This document shows, piece by piece, positions 11,441-22,817 of a stretch of 64,000 nt of DNA (the first letter of the stretch is position 1; the number at the start of each line of letters is the position of its first letter). The notes under the pieces were generated by a model. It saw only the letters and a list, made by a program, of their open reading frames with translations. It had not been told where the DNA came from and did no database searches. The translations under genes and the position numbers were made by a program. The DNA is from Blastobasis lacticolella (Eukaryota > Arthropoda > Insecta > Lepidoptera > Blastobasidae): NCBI GenBank assembly GCA_905147135.1, contig LR990042.1, forward strand, positions 11,523,545 to 11,587,544, written 5' to 3'.

Positions 11441-12655
11441 TTTCTTCATTTATTTATTTATTTAAAACTTCGTGCACTGTTACGTACAATGGCGGACTTA
11501 AAGCTTCATAGCTTTCTCTACCAGTCAACTGGAGAATTGTATGAAAAATTACAGGGCGGTGCAAGATGAATGACACAAATATAGGTGAACACATTATTTC
11601 TAAGTACTTATGTTTAAGAAAATTTGACAAATATTTATACACTAAGACTGAAAGTAACAGAAAATATCAGAAGAAAAAGAAAGAAAGAAAGAAAAGAGAA
11701 AGCAAATTAAGATAACACAACGTGCGAGAAATTGCTATTTTAACCACACATAAAGAGAATGTTAAAAGAAACAACAGAAGGTAGATTTTACAAATTATTT
11801 ATAAAAAGTTTCCGGACCGCTTTCTTCAAGGCATATTTATCAGAAGATTGTCTTATATCTACCGGGAGGTCATTCCAGAAACGCACTGCTGCTAAGGAGA
11901 ATGAATTTGAAAGGACCAAGTGTCCTACGGTGAATTTGTAGGTTTAAGCAGCGTGTATCAGATAAGCGATGGTTGCGCTCATGAGTGTCGCTGAGATACT
12001 GAAATTTGCATTTTAAGTAATCAGGAAGAGCTGGATAGTTTCGTACCGAAAAACGAAGACAAAGAACTTGCACATTGCGGCGATGTCTAATAGGAAGCCA
12101 TTTAAGCTTAGCACGAAAAGTGGAAACCTGGTCGTATTTACGAAGTCCATATATAAAGCGGATGCAATTATTTAGGAGATGATCCAATTTATTCAATTGG
12201 TCAACATTTACGTCGGAGTAACATACATCAGCATAATCTATAATAGGCAAGATATGAGACTGAACGAGAAGAATTTACGTGGAAGAAGACAATTTTTTTT
12301 TTATCTTTATAGCCCTTATAGGCAACGTAATAATCCGGTTACTTTTCTATTAACTTCAGTCACCTGATCCGACCTACTCAAAGTACTGTCTATGTAAAGA
12401 CCTAGATATTTTACACATGGGCTAAATGAAATCACTACATTATAATAATAGATTGATGGGATATTACCCAAATCAGTGCGACTGATCAGCCGAGAACTGC
12501 CCAATATGATAGTCTGGCATTTCGAAGGATTACAGATATCTCAAACCTGCGAGACCAGTCAAAAATATGTTTTAGGTCGTTGTTCAAAGCACCAATAACT
12601 TCAGGAATATCTGAAACATCGGCACTAGCATATAGCTTCATTCATGTGTTAAATG
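11440..12655 (-). mobile_element. Non-LTR retrotransposon 3' fragment
   Basis: On the minus strand the region codes the end of a jockey-group reverse transcriptase. From 12650 there is a degraded palm (Y-A-S-A-D where Y-A-D-D is usual), then V-K-Y-L-G-L-Y-I-D-S-T-L, then (12250-11870) I-I-D-Y-A-D-V-C-Y and R-R-N-V-Q-V-L-C-L-R-F. The 3' UTR contains acaatggcggacttaaagc and a TTTA repeat at 11450-11465. Frames change near 12300, and it is 5'-truncated at about 12655. Confidence 0.75.
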
Positions 12656-14284
12656 TGTTGTTTTGATCTATAGTTCATAGCAGTAGCGTTCTTTCGCACT
12701 AGCGTTCATCGAAGAAGTATTCTGTCGCTTCACGTTTATCGCACTGTAAAAACATTTTGTATCCGTTTGTACAGCGCAGCTGCGAGGCATCACTGGCACG
12801 GTCGCCATACAATGTTTGGCGATAGGAATGTAAGGCACTCACTGCGTTCAGATTTATATTGGCTAATATTACAATAACTTGCAAGCGTATATATACTGAA
12901 GGGGGGTGAGGGGAGTGCACACACTTCACTAGCGTATTATACCATGAGTGTTGCGTTCTGGCGGTGCTCGCTGGTGTCCTGTCCGGGGACCTGAAGGTAA
13001 GACGATCGGGAAAGGTGGAAGCAATCGGGCCGGCTTCGCGGAGAGGGAAGTCACGGAGCATAAGCTAAGGGAGTTCTCGAGCGCATAATACAGTGGGAGG
13101 AGAGCGGAGGAAGAAGAATATTAGCATCAGAGGAAGATGAGGAATGTTGATAGCAGAAGAATGGGAGCTGGCTAACGGGGCAGAAGAGTATGTTTGTGAT
13201 GTCAGCCCAATCAGGGAAACTGCTAGGATATTACAGGGTTTGTGGGTGACAAGAAGTGCGCACAGCTGAAGAGGCGCCAACCAGAATGTCTGTGGCCACC
13301 ATTTTCATATTCCATAGAGTTTTCAAAGAATAATTGTAGCATCGGCGCCGCACAGCGTACCGTTCATGGCGGCCCGGTGGTGGCCGCAGGACTGCCGCTG
13401 ACGCTGTTAGGAACATTACTAAACAACTACATGACTATTTGTTGTTTTCATTAAAGTAAACAGAGTGTACGCTGTCCGGATAATCTGAAAAAAAAATATC
13501 TTGTACAGAACAATAAAACATTGGATGGAAATTTTGCCATGGACGGTATATAAATACATAGTTTATTTGTTGATATTATCGAAGAGGTACTTTGCACGAA
13601 AAGAAACGCATCCATAGTGGTATATTGTGGACAATATATTTGAATCCATTTTAACTACTGCCTGGTATTTCCTCTAACTTGCTAGGTCTGTCTTAAAAAA
13701 TGCTTTTGAACAAATTAAATACAGGAAAAATAGCAATACCTACATTACGATGTGTACAGCACTACACTATATTTAGTTTCTAAGTTTGCCTTTTTATTAT
13801 AGTTATTGTTGTAATGCGGAGCTGTCTGCACAATTTTGTATAAAAATTCTCAATATAAATAAAAAGTCTGTGTCGGTATTATAATAGTATTTCGATAGCT
13901 GAAATGAAATCCATTGCCTAGAGCATACTGAACCGTCTTGAAGAAATACTTGCTCTATATTTCCGTTCTATTTATTTATTTAACCATTTATTGTGCACAA
14001 AGAAAGTTACAATAATATGAACATAAAGATAACAATCACAAAAGGTCTAGTAGTTTCTACCTAGCTATACCTAGCTGGATGCTCTAAATACTGAAGATAA
14101 GTAATTTCTCTTAACTTGTTTATCATTTTCTCGGTCTCGGTCAGTACTAGTGATCTCACTAGTAGATGCACTTCAAACCGACGGATGCAAGACCAGAAGT
14201 GGACGTCCTGCGGCTGAGATGATGATGACTCTTCAAACTAATGTTTAGTTAATATATCACTGGATTTTGAATAATCGAACTTAC
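12656..14284. other. Non-coding; 3' side of the odorant receptor gene
   Basis: I recognise no gene here. The last, usually short, coding exon of the receptor should lie in this stretch on the minus strand, but I could not identify it with confidence. A retroposon tail (gacgtcctgcggctgagatg) ends at about 14228. GC-richer sequence at 12950-13420 yields only overlapping meaningless frames. Confidence 0.4.
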
Positions 14285-14440
14285 CATTACAAAAGTGTTA
14301 AGTGAGAGGGGTATTATGGTAGAGACGCGGGGCACAATGGGCAGCGCCCAGCGCGCCATGGCGCATATCACTTGCCGCCGCAGCCTTGGTGACAGCGACA
14401 ACCAATCGCCCAGATAGAATGAGGTAAATACAGACTCGCT
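14285..14440 (-). CDS. Odorant receptor exon coding last membrane segment
   Basis: The 156-nt exon has an acceptor ctctctattgcag before 14440 and a donor gtaagt just after ATG at 14285. It starts and ends in phase 0 and codes 52 residues. The protein reads S-E-S-V-F-T-S-F-Y-L-G-D-W, then L-S-P-R-L-R-R, then A-M-A-R-W, then P-L-S-L-N-T-F-V-M. This matches the conserved D-W / L-x-R / M-x-R-A / L-x-L-x-T-F pattern of the seventh membrane segment of insect odorant receptors. Phase and orientation fit the exons at 17681-23021, so I treat it as the same gene, but the exon between them is uncertain. It could also belong to a neighbouring tandem receptor. Confidence 0.65.
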
Positions 14441-14525
14441 CTGCAATAGAGAGTACAACAAAATTATCAACACTTTGTCTGGGTGTGCTCCCGGTTTTAG
14501 GATCCCGTAGTAAAACAAGGAATCT

Positions 14526-14608
14526 TAAGGCGCTGTTCTAATTGGCCTTAAATCCGCCCGTTGCACAACCAAAGTCGTACGACCGTTGGCAATTAGGACA
14601 GCGCCTTA
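14526..14608. repeat. 83-bp palindromic mini-element
   Basis: TAAGGCGCTGTTCTAATTGG at the left is mirrored by its reverse complement (with an A/G variation) ending at 14608. About 35 bp of loop separates the arms. No ORF. It lies just upstream of the receptor exon, in its intron. Confidence 0.6.
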
Positions 14609-15139
14609 TAGACACGCCATGTCCATCTGTCCGCGGTTTAGCTAAAAAACTATTGATACCAGAGAGCTGAAATTATGTATAGTTACAAATAATAAATTGG
14701 TTGCTACTGCGAGGACCTGTAATTGGCTTATTGATTCCACTACATTACGTATTATGTTTTATATAGCTGTTGGTACTCCAATAAATAAATAAATAAATAA
14801 ATAATAGTACGCACGCTGACAAAGTTGATTCTTCACGGGCGGCTTATTGAATCCTGAGCGTAGCGAAGGAATGCAGAGTTAGCTCTCGAGCGCAGCGAGG
14901 GAGTTAATACTTAACTCCTAAGCGAAGCCTAGCGTCCTGAGTGAAGAGGGGTTCAAGGCGCCCACGATTGAGACAGCTTTATCCCAGAGGTTATATAGAG
15001 GTTCTTTATTGTACATAAAACAATGTTACATCGTTAAGACTTAAACATAGTTTACAAAGGCGAGCTTATCTCTGCAAGAGATCTCTTCCAGCCAACCTGA
15101 AAGGTGTAGAAGCGATATCACAGGTACTTGAGCATGTAC
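14609..15139. other. Intron of the odorant receptor; repeat remnants
   Basis: A TAAA-type microsatellite lies near 14781-14803, followed by gagcgcagcgagggag and aagcgaagcctagcg, which look like a degraded moth retroposon. No coding signal was seen. Confidence 0.4.
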
Positions 15140-15818
15140 TTGTTATATGTAATACGGCAGACAAACAGGCATGCGGGCTAACTGATGGAAAGCCACCTGG
15201 TGGTCACCGCCGCCTATGGACATCAGTAACACCAGGGGTGCTACCAATGCGTTGCCCGCCTCTAAGGAGACCTCTAATATACCTTTTAAAGGATCCCATT
15301 TCATAATCCAAAGGAAACACTTAAACCAAAGATGGAAACAATTCTCTACATGCGGCCGCACCTGTGCCTTATACAGCAACAGGCGCTGCTCTGGGGTGGA
15401 GTATCGCTTGGTCCGATTTACCACGCCAAGCTTTTACGAGGCTAGTTAAGCCTCACAATCCAGGTGACTCCGAAACCTCACGCCGTCCGATATGTCAACA
15501 CCCGTAAATTTCTGAGATAGAAAGGGATGTTTCTTGGAACTTCGGCACCATGACAATAGGATCCTTATTGGCGGAAAATGCGCAGACCTGTGTTTTTGAG
15601 GGGTTGAATTCGACCAAGTTCAGTCTGCCCCACTGAGTAACTCGCTCCAAGTAGTGTTCAATCTCTGATACAAGTCTTATTCGGCTTTCCGGAAAGGAGT
15701 AGCTTGGCCAGTATAACGAGCATCTCCAGTACTGTAATCTGCATAGCAATGAATACAGGGTATATTCAGAAGAAACAGCGTGGGAGATAGCACTCAACCT
15801 TGGGGTACTCCAGCATTC
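15140..15818 (-). mobile_element. CR1-like LINE 3' fragment
   Basis: The minus strand carries the reverse-transcriptase palm (G-V-P-Q-G, V-L-S-P-T-L-F, then I-H-C-Y-A-D) at 15810-15690. The downstream domain and a degraded Y-S-T-P-E-Q-R-L-L-L-Y-K-A-Q-V-R-P-H follow near 15425-15350. The 3' UTR motif ggtcaccgccgcctatggac (reverse sense) is typical of CR1-type elements in Lepidoptera. Multiple stops and a deletion make it inactive. It sits in the intron upstream of the exon at 14285-14440. Confidence 0.7.
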
Positions 15819-15960
15819 AAGGCCTTGCCACATACAAAGCTCGGCGCGAGCGCGGCGCGTTATTTGCTAGGCAACCATCGCGCGGCGCGATGGTTGCCTA
15901 GCAAATATCGCACCGCGCTCACGCCGCGCTCGCGCCGAGCTTTGTATGTGGCAAGGCCTT
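15819..15960. repeat. GC-rich foldback, nearly perfect palindrome
   Basis: The left arm starts aaggccttgccacatacaaa and the right arm is its reverse complement ending at 15960. The centre is gcgcggcgcg with essentially no loop. The right arm carries about 9 extra bases (around ccgcgctca). Base composition is far more GC-rich than the flanks. Confidence 0.8.
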
Positions 15961-15994
15961 CATAGTTTTGGTACCGGAGCAGTATCCATAATAC

Positions 15995-16078
15995 TCTACT
16001 TTTCACACCATCTGTGAGACAATAGGTAAATAAAGCAATTTCAAGGAGTACGTCGCTTGTTATTAGGGATGAGCACAA
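15995..16078 (-). pseudogene. Possible odorant receptor exon 6 (doubtful)
   Basis: The minus strand codes V-L-L-E-I-A-L-F-T-Y-C-L-T-D-G-V-K-S-R followed by a weak donor (gtatta) at 15994. This fits the usual Q/E-I-x-L-x-Y-C-x-x-G segment that precedes the S-x-x-V-x-x-x-x-Y-x-x-x-W exon, and its phase agrees with both neighbours at the 3' side. However, I find no in-phase acceptor upstream before an in-frame stop, so the exon is either broken or a coincidence. The left boundary is arbitrary. Confidence 0.3.
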
Positions 16079-17171
16079 TGAGCAGTTTTTATCAACACGT
16101 CTTCAGGACCGACTGGTCGCCTTTAATTGAAAACCATATTTTACTTTTGACAATATCTTTATTTGTATCTTTCTAACATCCTTTATACGGTACGGAAACT
16201 ATCAGGATAGACATTTCAGGATAGAGAATAAGTTTTCCATTATTTTAAAATAACTATGCTCTTGTGACTATTTCCACAAAGGCTGCACTCAATATCTACT
16301 GTGTCTCTGCATATATTAATGAGTTGCAGCAAAGTAAGTGCATCGTCGTCTTCTGAAAAGAAAGACATGCTACCTCAACAATTCAGCCTGTTTTGTCTCA
16401 TAGTGCAGTATCTTATTTTTTTTTAGTGCCTAGGGAGGCAAATGGTCGGACGGTGAAGGAAAGTCTCTCGATGTCGTACGTTACGTTATATAGTTTTAAT
16501 CGTGTCCATACCTTATTCATTTCACGCCTGCACTGCGCCTGTGCTGCGCCTTCACCTAACGCCATTTCTGTGTAACTAAAGAATAAGGTATGTATTTTTA
16601 TTAATGCTCACTTCATACAGGACTAATGCACCGAAGTAACAGTAAAGGAATATCTGCGTTTGTATAATGACGAAATATGCAAATAAGAATACGAAACTCG
16701 CTGATACTGGATTAATCTGAAACAAAAGAGTAACACTATCATCATTATCTTGGCTTTAATCCCTGTTGCGCTCCCGTGAGTTGTTTTAATTTCTGAGAAG
16801 CCGAGTTTTATGAATATGGAACACACGACTTTTATTGCTGATTTTTATAACTGCGTTTCACCGGCTTTTATTAATTGTTGTTACATTATCACTATCTTAA
16901 TACAAAGTTTGTTTAACCGTTATTGCGATACAAAATAAAAAAATACTTCAGAAATCATCGAAAATCAAAAATATTCTTGTATAAGGAATGCCCCCCTCTA
17001 TATAGAACATTTGTTAAATTTTATTATTTGATGTAACGAAGCGAAATTAGTAACACATTCTGTGAAAATTTTCAAGTACCTGTTAGTTACGCTTCCAAAG
17101 ATACAGGCCAGTGGCGGACTTAATTTTTGTATTTTATTTACTGATTTTGTTTAAGGGGTACTTATTATTTA
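16079..17171. other. Intron of the odorant receptor; nothing recognised
   Basis: AT-rich sequence with a run of T at 16417-16424 and an SINE-like scrap near 16745-16775 (cttggctttaatccctgttgcgctcc). No convincing exon found on the minus strand. Confidence 0.4.
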
Positions 17172-17440
17172 GCCGTGTGGTGTCCGGCAGAGTAGAATAG
17201 CACCAACCCTTAACACTCGTGGGTGTCGTACAAGGCGACAAATGTTATCGAGGCAAAAGATCTAGAATCTCCGTAAGCTGGAAAATGGGCAGGAGCGTTT
17301 TCCATACTTTTATTAATAACACTGCGATCTCCAACCCGCCTGCCAAGCGTGGAGATTATGGCAATAACCTCCCTTTTCGTGGGAGAGGCCCTAAGTCCTG
17401 CAGTGGACTGTTATACGCTGTAATGATGTACTTATTATGC
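17172..17440 (+). repeat. SINE with RTE-type tail, copy A
   Basis: Member of a family with copies at 52497-52800, 53414-53719 and 59850-60112. Conserved blocks are gccgtgtggtgtccggcaga, gtgggtgtcgtacaaggcg, ccaacccgcctgccaagcg and cctgcagtggactgttatac near the 3' end. The family resembles moth SINEs that borrow an RTE-like tail. It lies in the intron downstream of receptor exon 5. Confidence 0.75.
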
Positions 17441-17680
17441 CGGACTATAAACACTCTAATAACATTATCATAGTATCAAAAATTTAACATCAAAGTATCG
17501 ATAACACAGTACCCATCTCGAAGCTGCAGTAACAATTTCTCACCTCATTCACGCCGGGTTAACAATGAGTAGTACCTGGTAGGTATCCGCTATTGATTTG
17601 TGTTATCTTAAAAATCTAAATAATTCAGTAATTAATAATTGATTTTTAATACAATCGTAATAAATTAACATCTTACTTAC

Positions 17681-17780
17681 AGAGCTCATGATGTAAATTA
17701 TGAGACACGAAGTGCAGGATGAAGAAAAAAATTGAAACGTTATTGAGTTGTTAAACAATTTGTTGACTTGATGTGTGAAC
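17681..17780 (-). CDS. Odorant receptor exon 5
   Basis: The 100-nt exon lies between acceptor tttttcag and donor gtaagt. It starts with one base that completes the codon begun in exon 4 (W at the join) and ends in phase 0. It codes F-T-H-Q-V-N-K-L-F, then I-T-F-Q-F-F-S-S-S-C-T-S-C-L-I-I-Y. This corresponds to the F-x-Q-F-x-x-S-x-x-x-I-C membrane segment of insect odorant receptors. Confidence 0.8.
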
Positions 17781-19613
17781 CTGAAAAAATTCAAATTTAT
17801 TTTAGAAACTGACGTTATTTCATCTTCACCATTACATAGGAATTTAAGAACAAAGTACACAATCAACGTAAACGCATTGTGTTGGTAGCAAGGCTCACTC
17901 GCCATCCCGTAGTTGCCGCAGTACCCGCTGCCGACAAATTCTCCAAACCTCTGCTGAAACCATTCAGTTAACGCTCCGATCCAGGCCTTCTACCCCCTCA
18001 GATGTGCGGGAGGCATTTACTGGCAGATGGCTTAATAAAAGTATGGAGCGAGCTCGCGCAGGCTGTTTCGACCAGCCAGCTTCCTGTTGGGCGTAAATGG
18101 AGCTTTTATCTGCGACCATGTGCCGTCTCTCGGGAGGACTGGTGTGCAGAGAGCGATTCCTTTCAGATGAGATTCTCAACCATTGATCAGCGTGGTTGAA
18201 CAAGTGCCTCGCTAGCTTCTTTATAAATTTCTCCATGGGTGGGATGAGCAGATCTTGCGCTTAGCGCAAGGCACAAACTGTGACTCGCAGCATGATGTTT
18301 TGTTAGATCTGCAATTTTCAGTGAATTGTGGTATCGCAAAATGAGTACCCGTGGCGAGGCGACCTGTAGTGAGCGAGAATGTCCCCGTTCGAAGTTTCTT
18401 GCCTGACACTCCGCACTGTCTGTAGGTATAGTTATCTGTGTCTGGGTGTCGGTGAACTTGCGTTGTAGGCCGCAGACTAGTTTTAGCCTCTGTTCGTATG
18501 GCGAATTCGTGCAAAGCGTTAGATGGCACTGTTGGACAGGTTGTTTTTCACCAAACGGACCGCGAGGCCGCACAACCACAGGTAGTGCGCGGTGGTAGTC
18601 GGACTCCTAAACATGCTCCGAGGTCGCTCGGGACACCTTTAGTCGGATTTTGTGATGCGGTTAGCTTTTGGCTTCCCTGAGTATTTCAGGTAAATCAGGG
18701 AGGCAAATTTTGCCTTAGTTTGCAAAATGTCGCGGGCAACTACGGCAAGTCTTGGATTGCGGGGAAGGTAAGCTAGTGGCACCCGCCGTGGATAGTCGCG
18801 GCGTAGATGTACAGTTATAGCTCTTGCTGGTAGAAAAACTGCTGCTGGCGATGTGCTGCTAACATTAAGTATTATGATGTACCAGCGTATCAATGCGTAT
18901 AAATCTCGATCTTGCTCACGGTGCGGATGATGCGGGGCGACTGCGGGCGGGGTGGATTTGAGAGACCGTCAACAAATGAGATATAACTGGGGTCCGGGTA
19001 AGGACTGCGGTAAGTATAAGTATTGCTTCGATATCGGCGCGGAATGGATTCTTATGGACCTGCCGCCTTTATTGTAATCGGATTTTAATATTGTGTTTGT
19101 ATATGTTTTCATAAAATTTTGACAATTCTGACGTACTTCTCGACCACTCAGCCTTAAAGATGTCGCAAACAAGAAGCTTTACGAGTCCGACAAGGATCAC
19201 ATCTAATGAACAGTATTAGGCCTTTATTAAACAGTTTCCTTAACTATGTTACTTTCTCTTTACGTTACGGTTATTATGTTCCTTATCGCACTCTACGTGC
19301 AGGTATTTTAAACGGCAGCGATTAGGTGTACGTGACGTCACACATACGTATCGCTGTCTCTCTGTCTCATTAGGAATTTAAAATTCTTATGTTTGGTTTA
19401 TACTTATATAAATATGGTTTGCATATGATGAGATCATAGGAGCGGTCAATCCTTGCTTCCGCCAGGGTCCGCTTTCAATTATGATTTGCCATGTAAGATT
19501 CATCAAAAGATGTTATAAAAATCACAGTCATCTCTGTCTTTCCAACTGCATCCTGTTGGTACAAGATTCACACATTATTATATTTCGATAACTATAAATT
19601 AAACTACACATAC
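17781..19613. other. Odorant receptor intron 4 with GC-richer block
   Basis: Bases about 17960-18960 are clearly richer in G+C than the flanks and carry overlapping open frames of 60-130 codons on both strands, none with a domain I recognise. This looks like part of an unrecognised transposon rather than a nested gene. The rest is AT-rich. Confidence 0.4.
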
Positions 19614-19880
19614 CAAACCACTCTTTCATATCGGTTCACATAGTATAGGAGTCGTTTTTCGATATCGGGATTTCTCTCATCTTTATACATGTGAATTGTG
19701 ATCGCATCAGTAGGAACAACAGTGGACATCTCATTAATGAAATTTTCTAGATTGATTTTGAGTATTTTCAGCTGGGTGTACGCTTGATAGTAGTAGATTG
19801 CAACTAAATAGTCTAGGGCAAGATGGCCATAACCAGCCCAAAAAATTGGTATTGCTTCCATAGACATATTGCTCAAAAAT
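19614..19880 (-). CDS. Odorant receptor exon 4
   Basis: The 267-nt exon has acceptor ttgttgcag and donor gtatgt. One base completes a glycine codon from exon 3, and it ends in phase 2. It codes a membrane segment (W-A-G-Y-G-H-L-A-L-D-Y-L-V-A-I-Y), a cytoplasmic-type loop with K-I-L-K-I-N-L-E-N, and ends Y-V-N-R-Y-E-R-V-V-W, the usual H/R-x-x-x-V-x-x-F type motif before the fifth membrane segment. No stop or frameshift. Confidence 0.85.
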
Positions 19881-20120
19881 CTGCAACAAAATGTAAATCT
19901 TATTTTGTACATTCATGAGGTACCTAGTTAAGAAAGAAAATAAGTTATACACAAAAGTCTCCCAGTTTTATAGATGGACACTTCACATAAAAAACCGGCA
20001 CCGCATCCGCTTCCCTTAGATTGCAATGTCCTGGACGACGGTGGCCGCTCTAATAATATAAAATACCACCTTAATATTGGCAACAATACAGATTATTAAC
20101 TTCATAAATACTTATCTTAC

Positions 20121-20328
20121 CCCTTCCAAATTTTATTGTCAAATGGTTGATAAGAGGGAGTAGGGTTTACATTTTCATCTTGGAATCTCTTCAAAATCGG
20201 CGCCAGTATATAGAATAACGCAGAAAACGACACCATACTCATTACACATAACCACATTCTTCTACCCGTCATTTTATTGGAATTTAAACACTCTTCATCT
20301 TTTTCGTTGTTTCCTCCAAAAATAGGGT
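20121..20328 (-). CDS. Odorant receptor exon 3
   Basis: The 208-nt exon has acceptor tatgtttcag and donor gtaaga. It takes up phase 1 from exon 2 (forming D) and ends in phase 2. It codes P-I-F-G-G-N-N-E-K-D-E-E-C, the membrane segment M-W-L-C-V-M-S-M-V-S-F-S-A-L-F-Y-I-L-A-P, then P-S-Y-Q-P-F-D. The exon order, phase and membrane topology fit an insect odorant receptor. Confidence 0.85.
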
Positions 20329-21771
20329 CTGAAACATAAACTTCTAATATAGACGTTAAGGAAATTGTGATTAATAGCGCATTATTTATAATGCCTGGGT
20401 AATATGAACAATGCCCAATGTGAGTAGACATTGTGATAAAATTAACGCCCGTCACTTATTGGGCAGAGACTTATTGGGATTGAAAGCCAAAAAACCAAAT
20501 CTATCAAAAATGACGTTCATTAGAGATAGAGGGTTCATAGTTTGCGAGAAGCTCAGCGACGAGCTTGTTAGTTGTAATGAACAAGCGTAGCGGCCGGCGA
20601 GTGCCAGAACCAAATCTACAATTTTTCGGAGAGGAATTTAAAAAACTTGCGCAGCAAACCCAACCATTCGGAGTGCAACCCGGTAAATTTGTTGCCTAAT
20701 GTATCTTAATTACCAGTTTGCTCAACATTTACGTAGCAGTATTCATAATGTCAAGTGAAATCAAAATCAAATCAAAAAATAAATATGTTATTTAGGTCTT
20801 CACAAATACGTCGTTCAATAAATATATAATAATAAGAATAAATGCTAGGGGCCGCGGCATCATCGAGCAGACAACGGTTTCTTGACCAATAGGGGCTTAC
20901 CATGAGCTCTTATAGCAGGACCTAAACAGAACTGCCCTGCTTAGAACAAGACAACTTATTTGACATGTATAGCGCTGCCTCGTTCTAAGCAAGGCAGTTC
21001 TGGTTAGGTCCTGCTATAAAAGCTCATGGTGAGTCCCAAGACCCAGCGTACTGTATGATGTGATTAACCAATACAATATAAAATCTTGATATTTACTAAA
21101 TGTACTGAATTAAGTGAGTCAACAACAAAGTAAGTAAGGTACATATGTGAAATATCTACAAATGGACAACTTTTGTGTATCTTCCTTTATTTAGGATTTA
21201 AGATCTTGCTTCGTGCCAAAATTCATTATTTTAAGTCATTGGCAAGGTGACATAAATGATAACATGTGTTACGACTTGCGTGTTCGAGACGCACCAAATG
21301 AGCCACGATTGTAAAACCAATCAAAAACCAATCGAATGTGATTTGTCTTTTAAAGTAGCAGAATACCGAGAACATGTCAAACTGCCACTGAGGTGCGATT
21401 GCAATCCAATTACAATTCGATAGATCCATGAATAAATTAGCCAACTTGAGTCCCTGTATTCTCAGAACACAGAAGACTTTTAAGCACCTACCATGCACCT
21501 ACCTAATCTTTAAGGACAGGGAGTGAATATGTAGGTTGTAGGTTGTTGCAAGTCCCTTCACGAAGAGAAACAGATGGTGGATAAATGTTTGTAGGTACAC
21601 TTAAAATATATATGATTGACTTGACTAAGCAAATGCAAAGTAGACAGGTAGGTAGGTGAGTAATTATGTTTTATTTTCGGTGGGTTTGCATTTTATTTAT
21701 CTAACCAATTTACCATCAGGTAGGCCGCAAGCTTATTTGCCACATTAGTGGTATAACAAAAATTGTCTTAC
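20329..21771. other. Odorant receptor intron 2
   Basis: The intron holds a degraded repeat (20490-20645) that also occurs at 23440-23585, shared through ccaaatctacaattttt and ttaaaaaac. It also holds the inverted-repeat element at 20892-21037. No other coding exon with good splice sites was found, although an open frame exists at 21226-21498. Confidence 0.5.
20892..21037. mobile_element. MITE-like inverted-repeat element
   Basis: The left arm begins gggcttaccatgagct and the right arm ends agctcatggtgagtccc. The arms are near-complementary over about 65 bp (shared core tatagcaggacctaa) and leave a short loop. The whole element is about 146 bp. A target duplication is not clear, so the superfamily is unknown. 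Confidence 0.7.
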
Positions 21772-21907
21772 CTTTTATCAGCTTGTTGAGTTCATTAACT
21801 CTTTTCGAGTTCATGTTCAAAACGACTATTTTCACAATCAAGTTTACTTGTGGTATTGTAATCATGATGCTTTCGAACATATTCTCCATGTTTCCTGACA
21901 CGTACAT
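21772..21907 (-). CDS. Odorant receptor exon 2
   Basis: The 136-nt exon has acceptor actctacacag and donor gtaaga, enters in phase 0 and leaves in phase 1. It codes M-Y-V-S-G-N-M-E-N-M-F-E-S, I-T-I-P-Q-V-N-L-I-V-K-I and L-N-K-L-I-K. This is the second membrane segment and the following loop of an odorant receptor. Confidence 0.85.
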
Positions 21908-22817
21908 CTGTGTAGAGTAAGAATAAGATAAAAATGTATTTAGACAATAATAATTGTCAACACTAACAAACTGCGTACGCGCAGTGTCGTGCTCCAATAT
22001 AGTGAATGTTTTTGTGTGCGTGTATGTAAAGAATGATATTATTATCTTTTGCATTAGAATATTTCGTTTCTGTAAATGTATGAACTGTATTGAGGATTAC
22101 AGCATTTAAACAATTTTATTTGAATTTTTTGTTTACTGTAAATGTAATGAAGATGTAAACACATGATTCAAAAAGATTAAATTTGAATAAATAATTATTA
22201 ATTTTAGTATAAATTGTAAAAAATCAAGCTTATTTTACTTTATGTTGTTGTATGTATATGTATGAGCTCTTAGGTAGTCAATCTGACATTACATTAGCTC
22301 GCGTTATATGATTTGAAAATGAAATGAAAATTATAGTGCCAAAAATATTCAAGCTGCTGTTATATATATATAACACAAATACGAAATTCTGTTAAACAAG
22401 GAACATAGTTGATCGATAGTGTGCTAACTTCTCCTTACCTGATCTGCTAAATCTTGAACATGGTCAAGACAGACCCGGGGCCCTCGTGCGCGAGAGCACA
22501 ACCGGGACATTAACGCTAAGATGATTATTATTACTTAGTAATAAGAATCTATTCTTATTCTCTTAAATCTTGGTACCAAGAGGTCCAACTTTTTGAGGCG
22601 CTTTAAGGCCGTATAAAACATAACTCATATTCATTTGTCAACCGGTTGAACAGGAGCAGCCAATTGGCACCCTCAGACGATATCTCCTTTTTTATTTTTG
22701 TTATTTAGTAAGTATACCTGAGTAGGTAACTCGTATAACATAAATAAACATCATTCTAACAATTTGTTTATTCTAAATTGTTTTAAAATAACACAAAGGC
22801 GTTCTTTGGGTACTTAC
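21908..22817. other. Odorant receptor intron 1
   Basis: Mostly AT-rich, with a short TA run near 22360. It contains the 3' end of a tRNA-derived SINE (plus strand, about 22450-22540: ctcgtgcgcgagagcacaac) followed by a TTATT tail. No further coding signal. Confidence 0.5.

Noticed and set aside
21226..21498. 90-codon open frame within receptor intron 2
   Set aside because: It has no fitting splice sites in the right phase. Exons 2 and 3 join cleanly without it.
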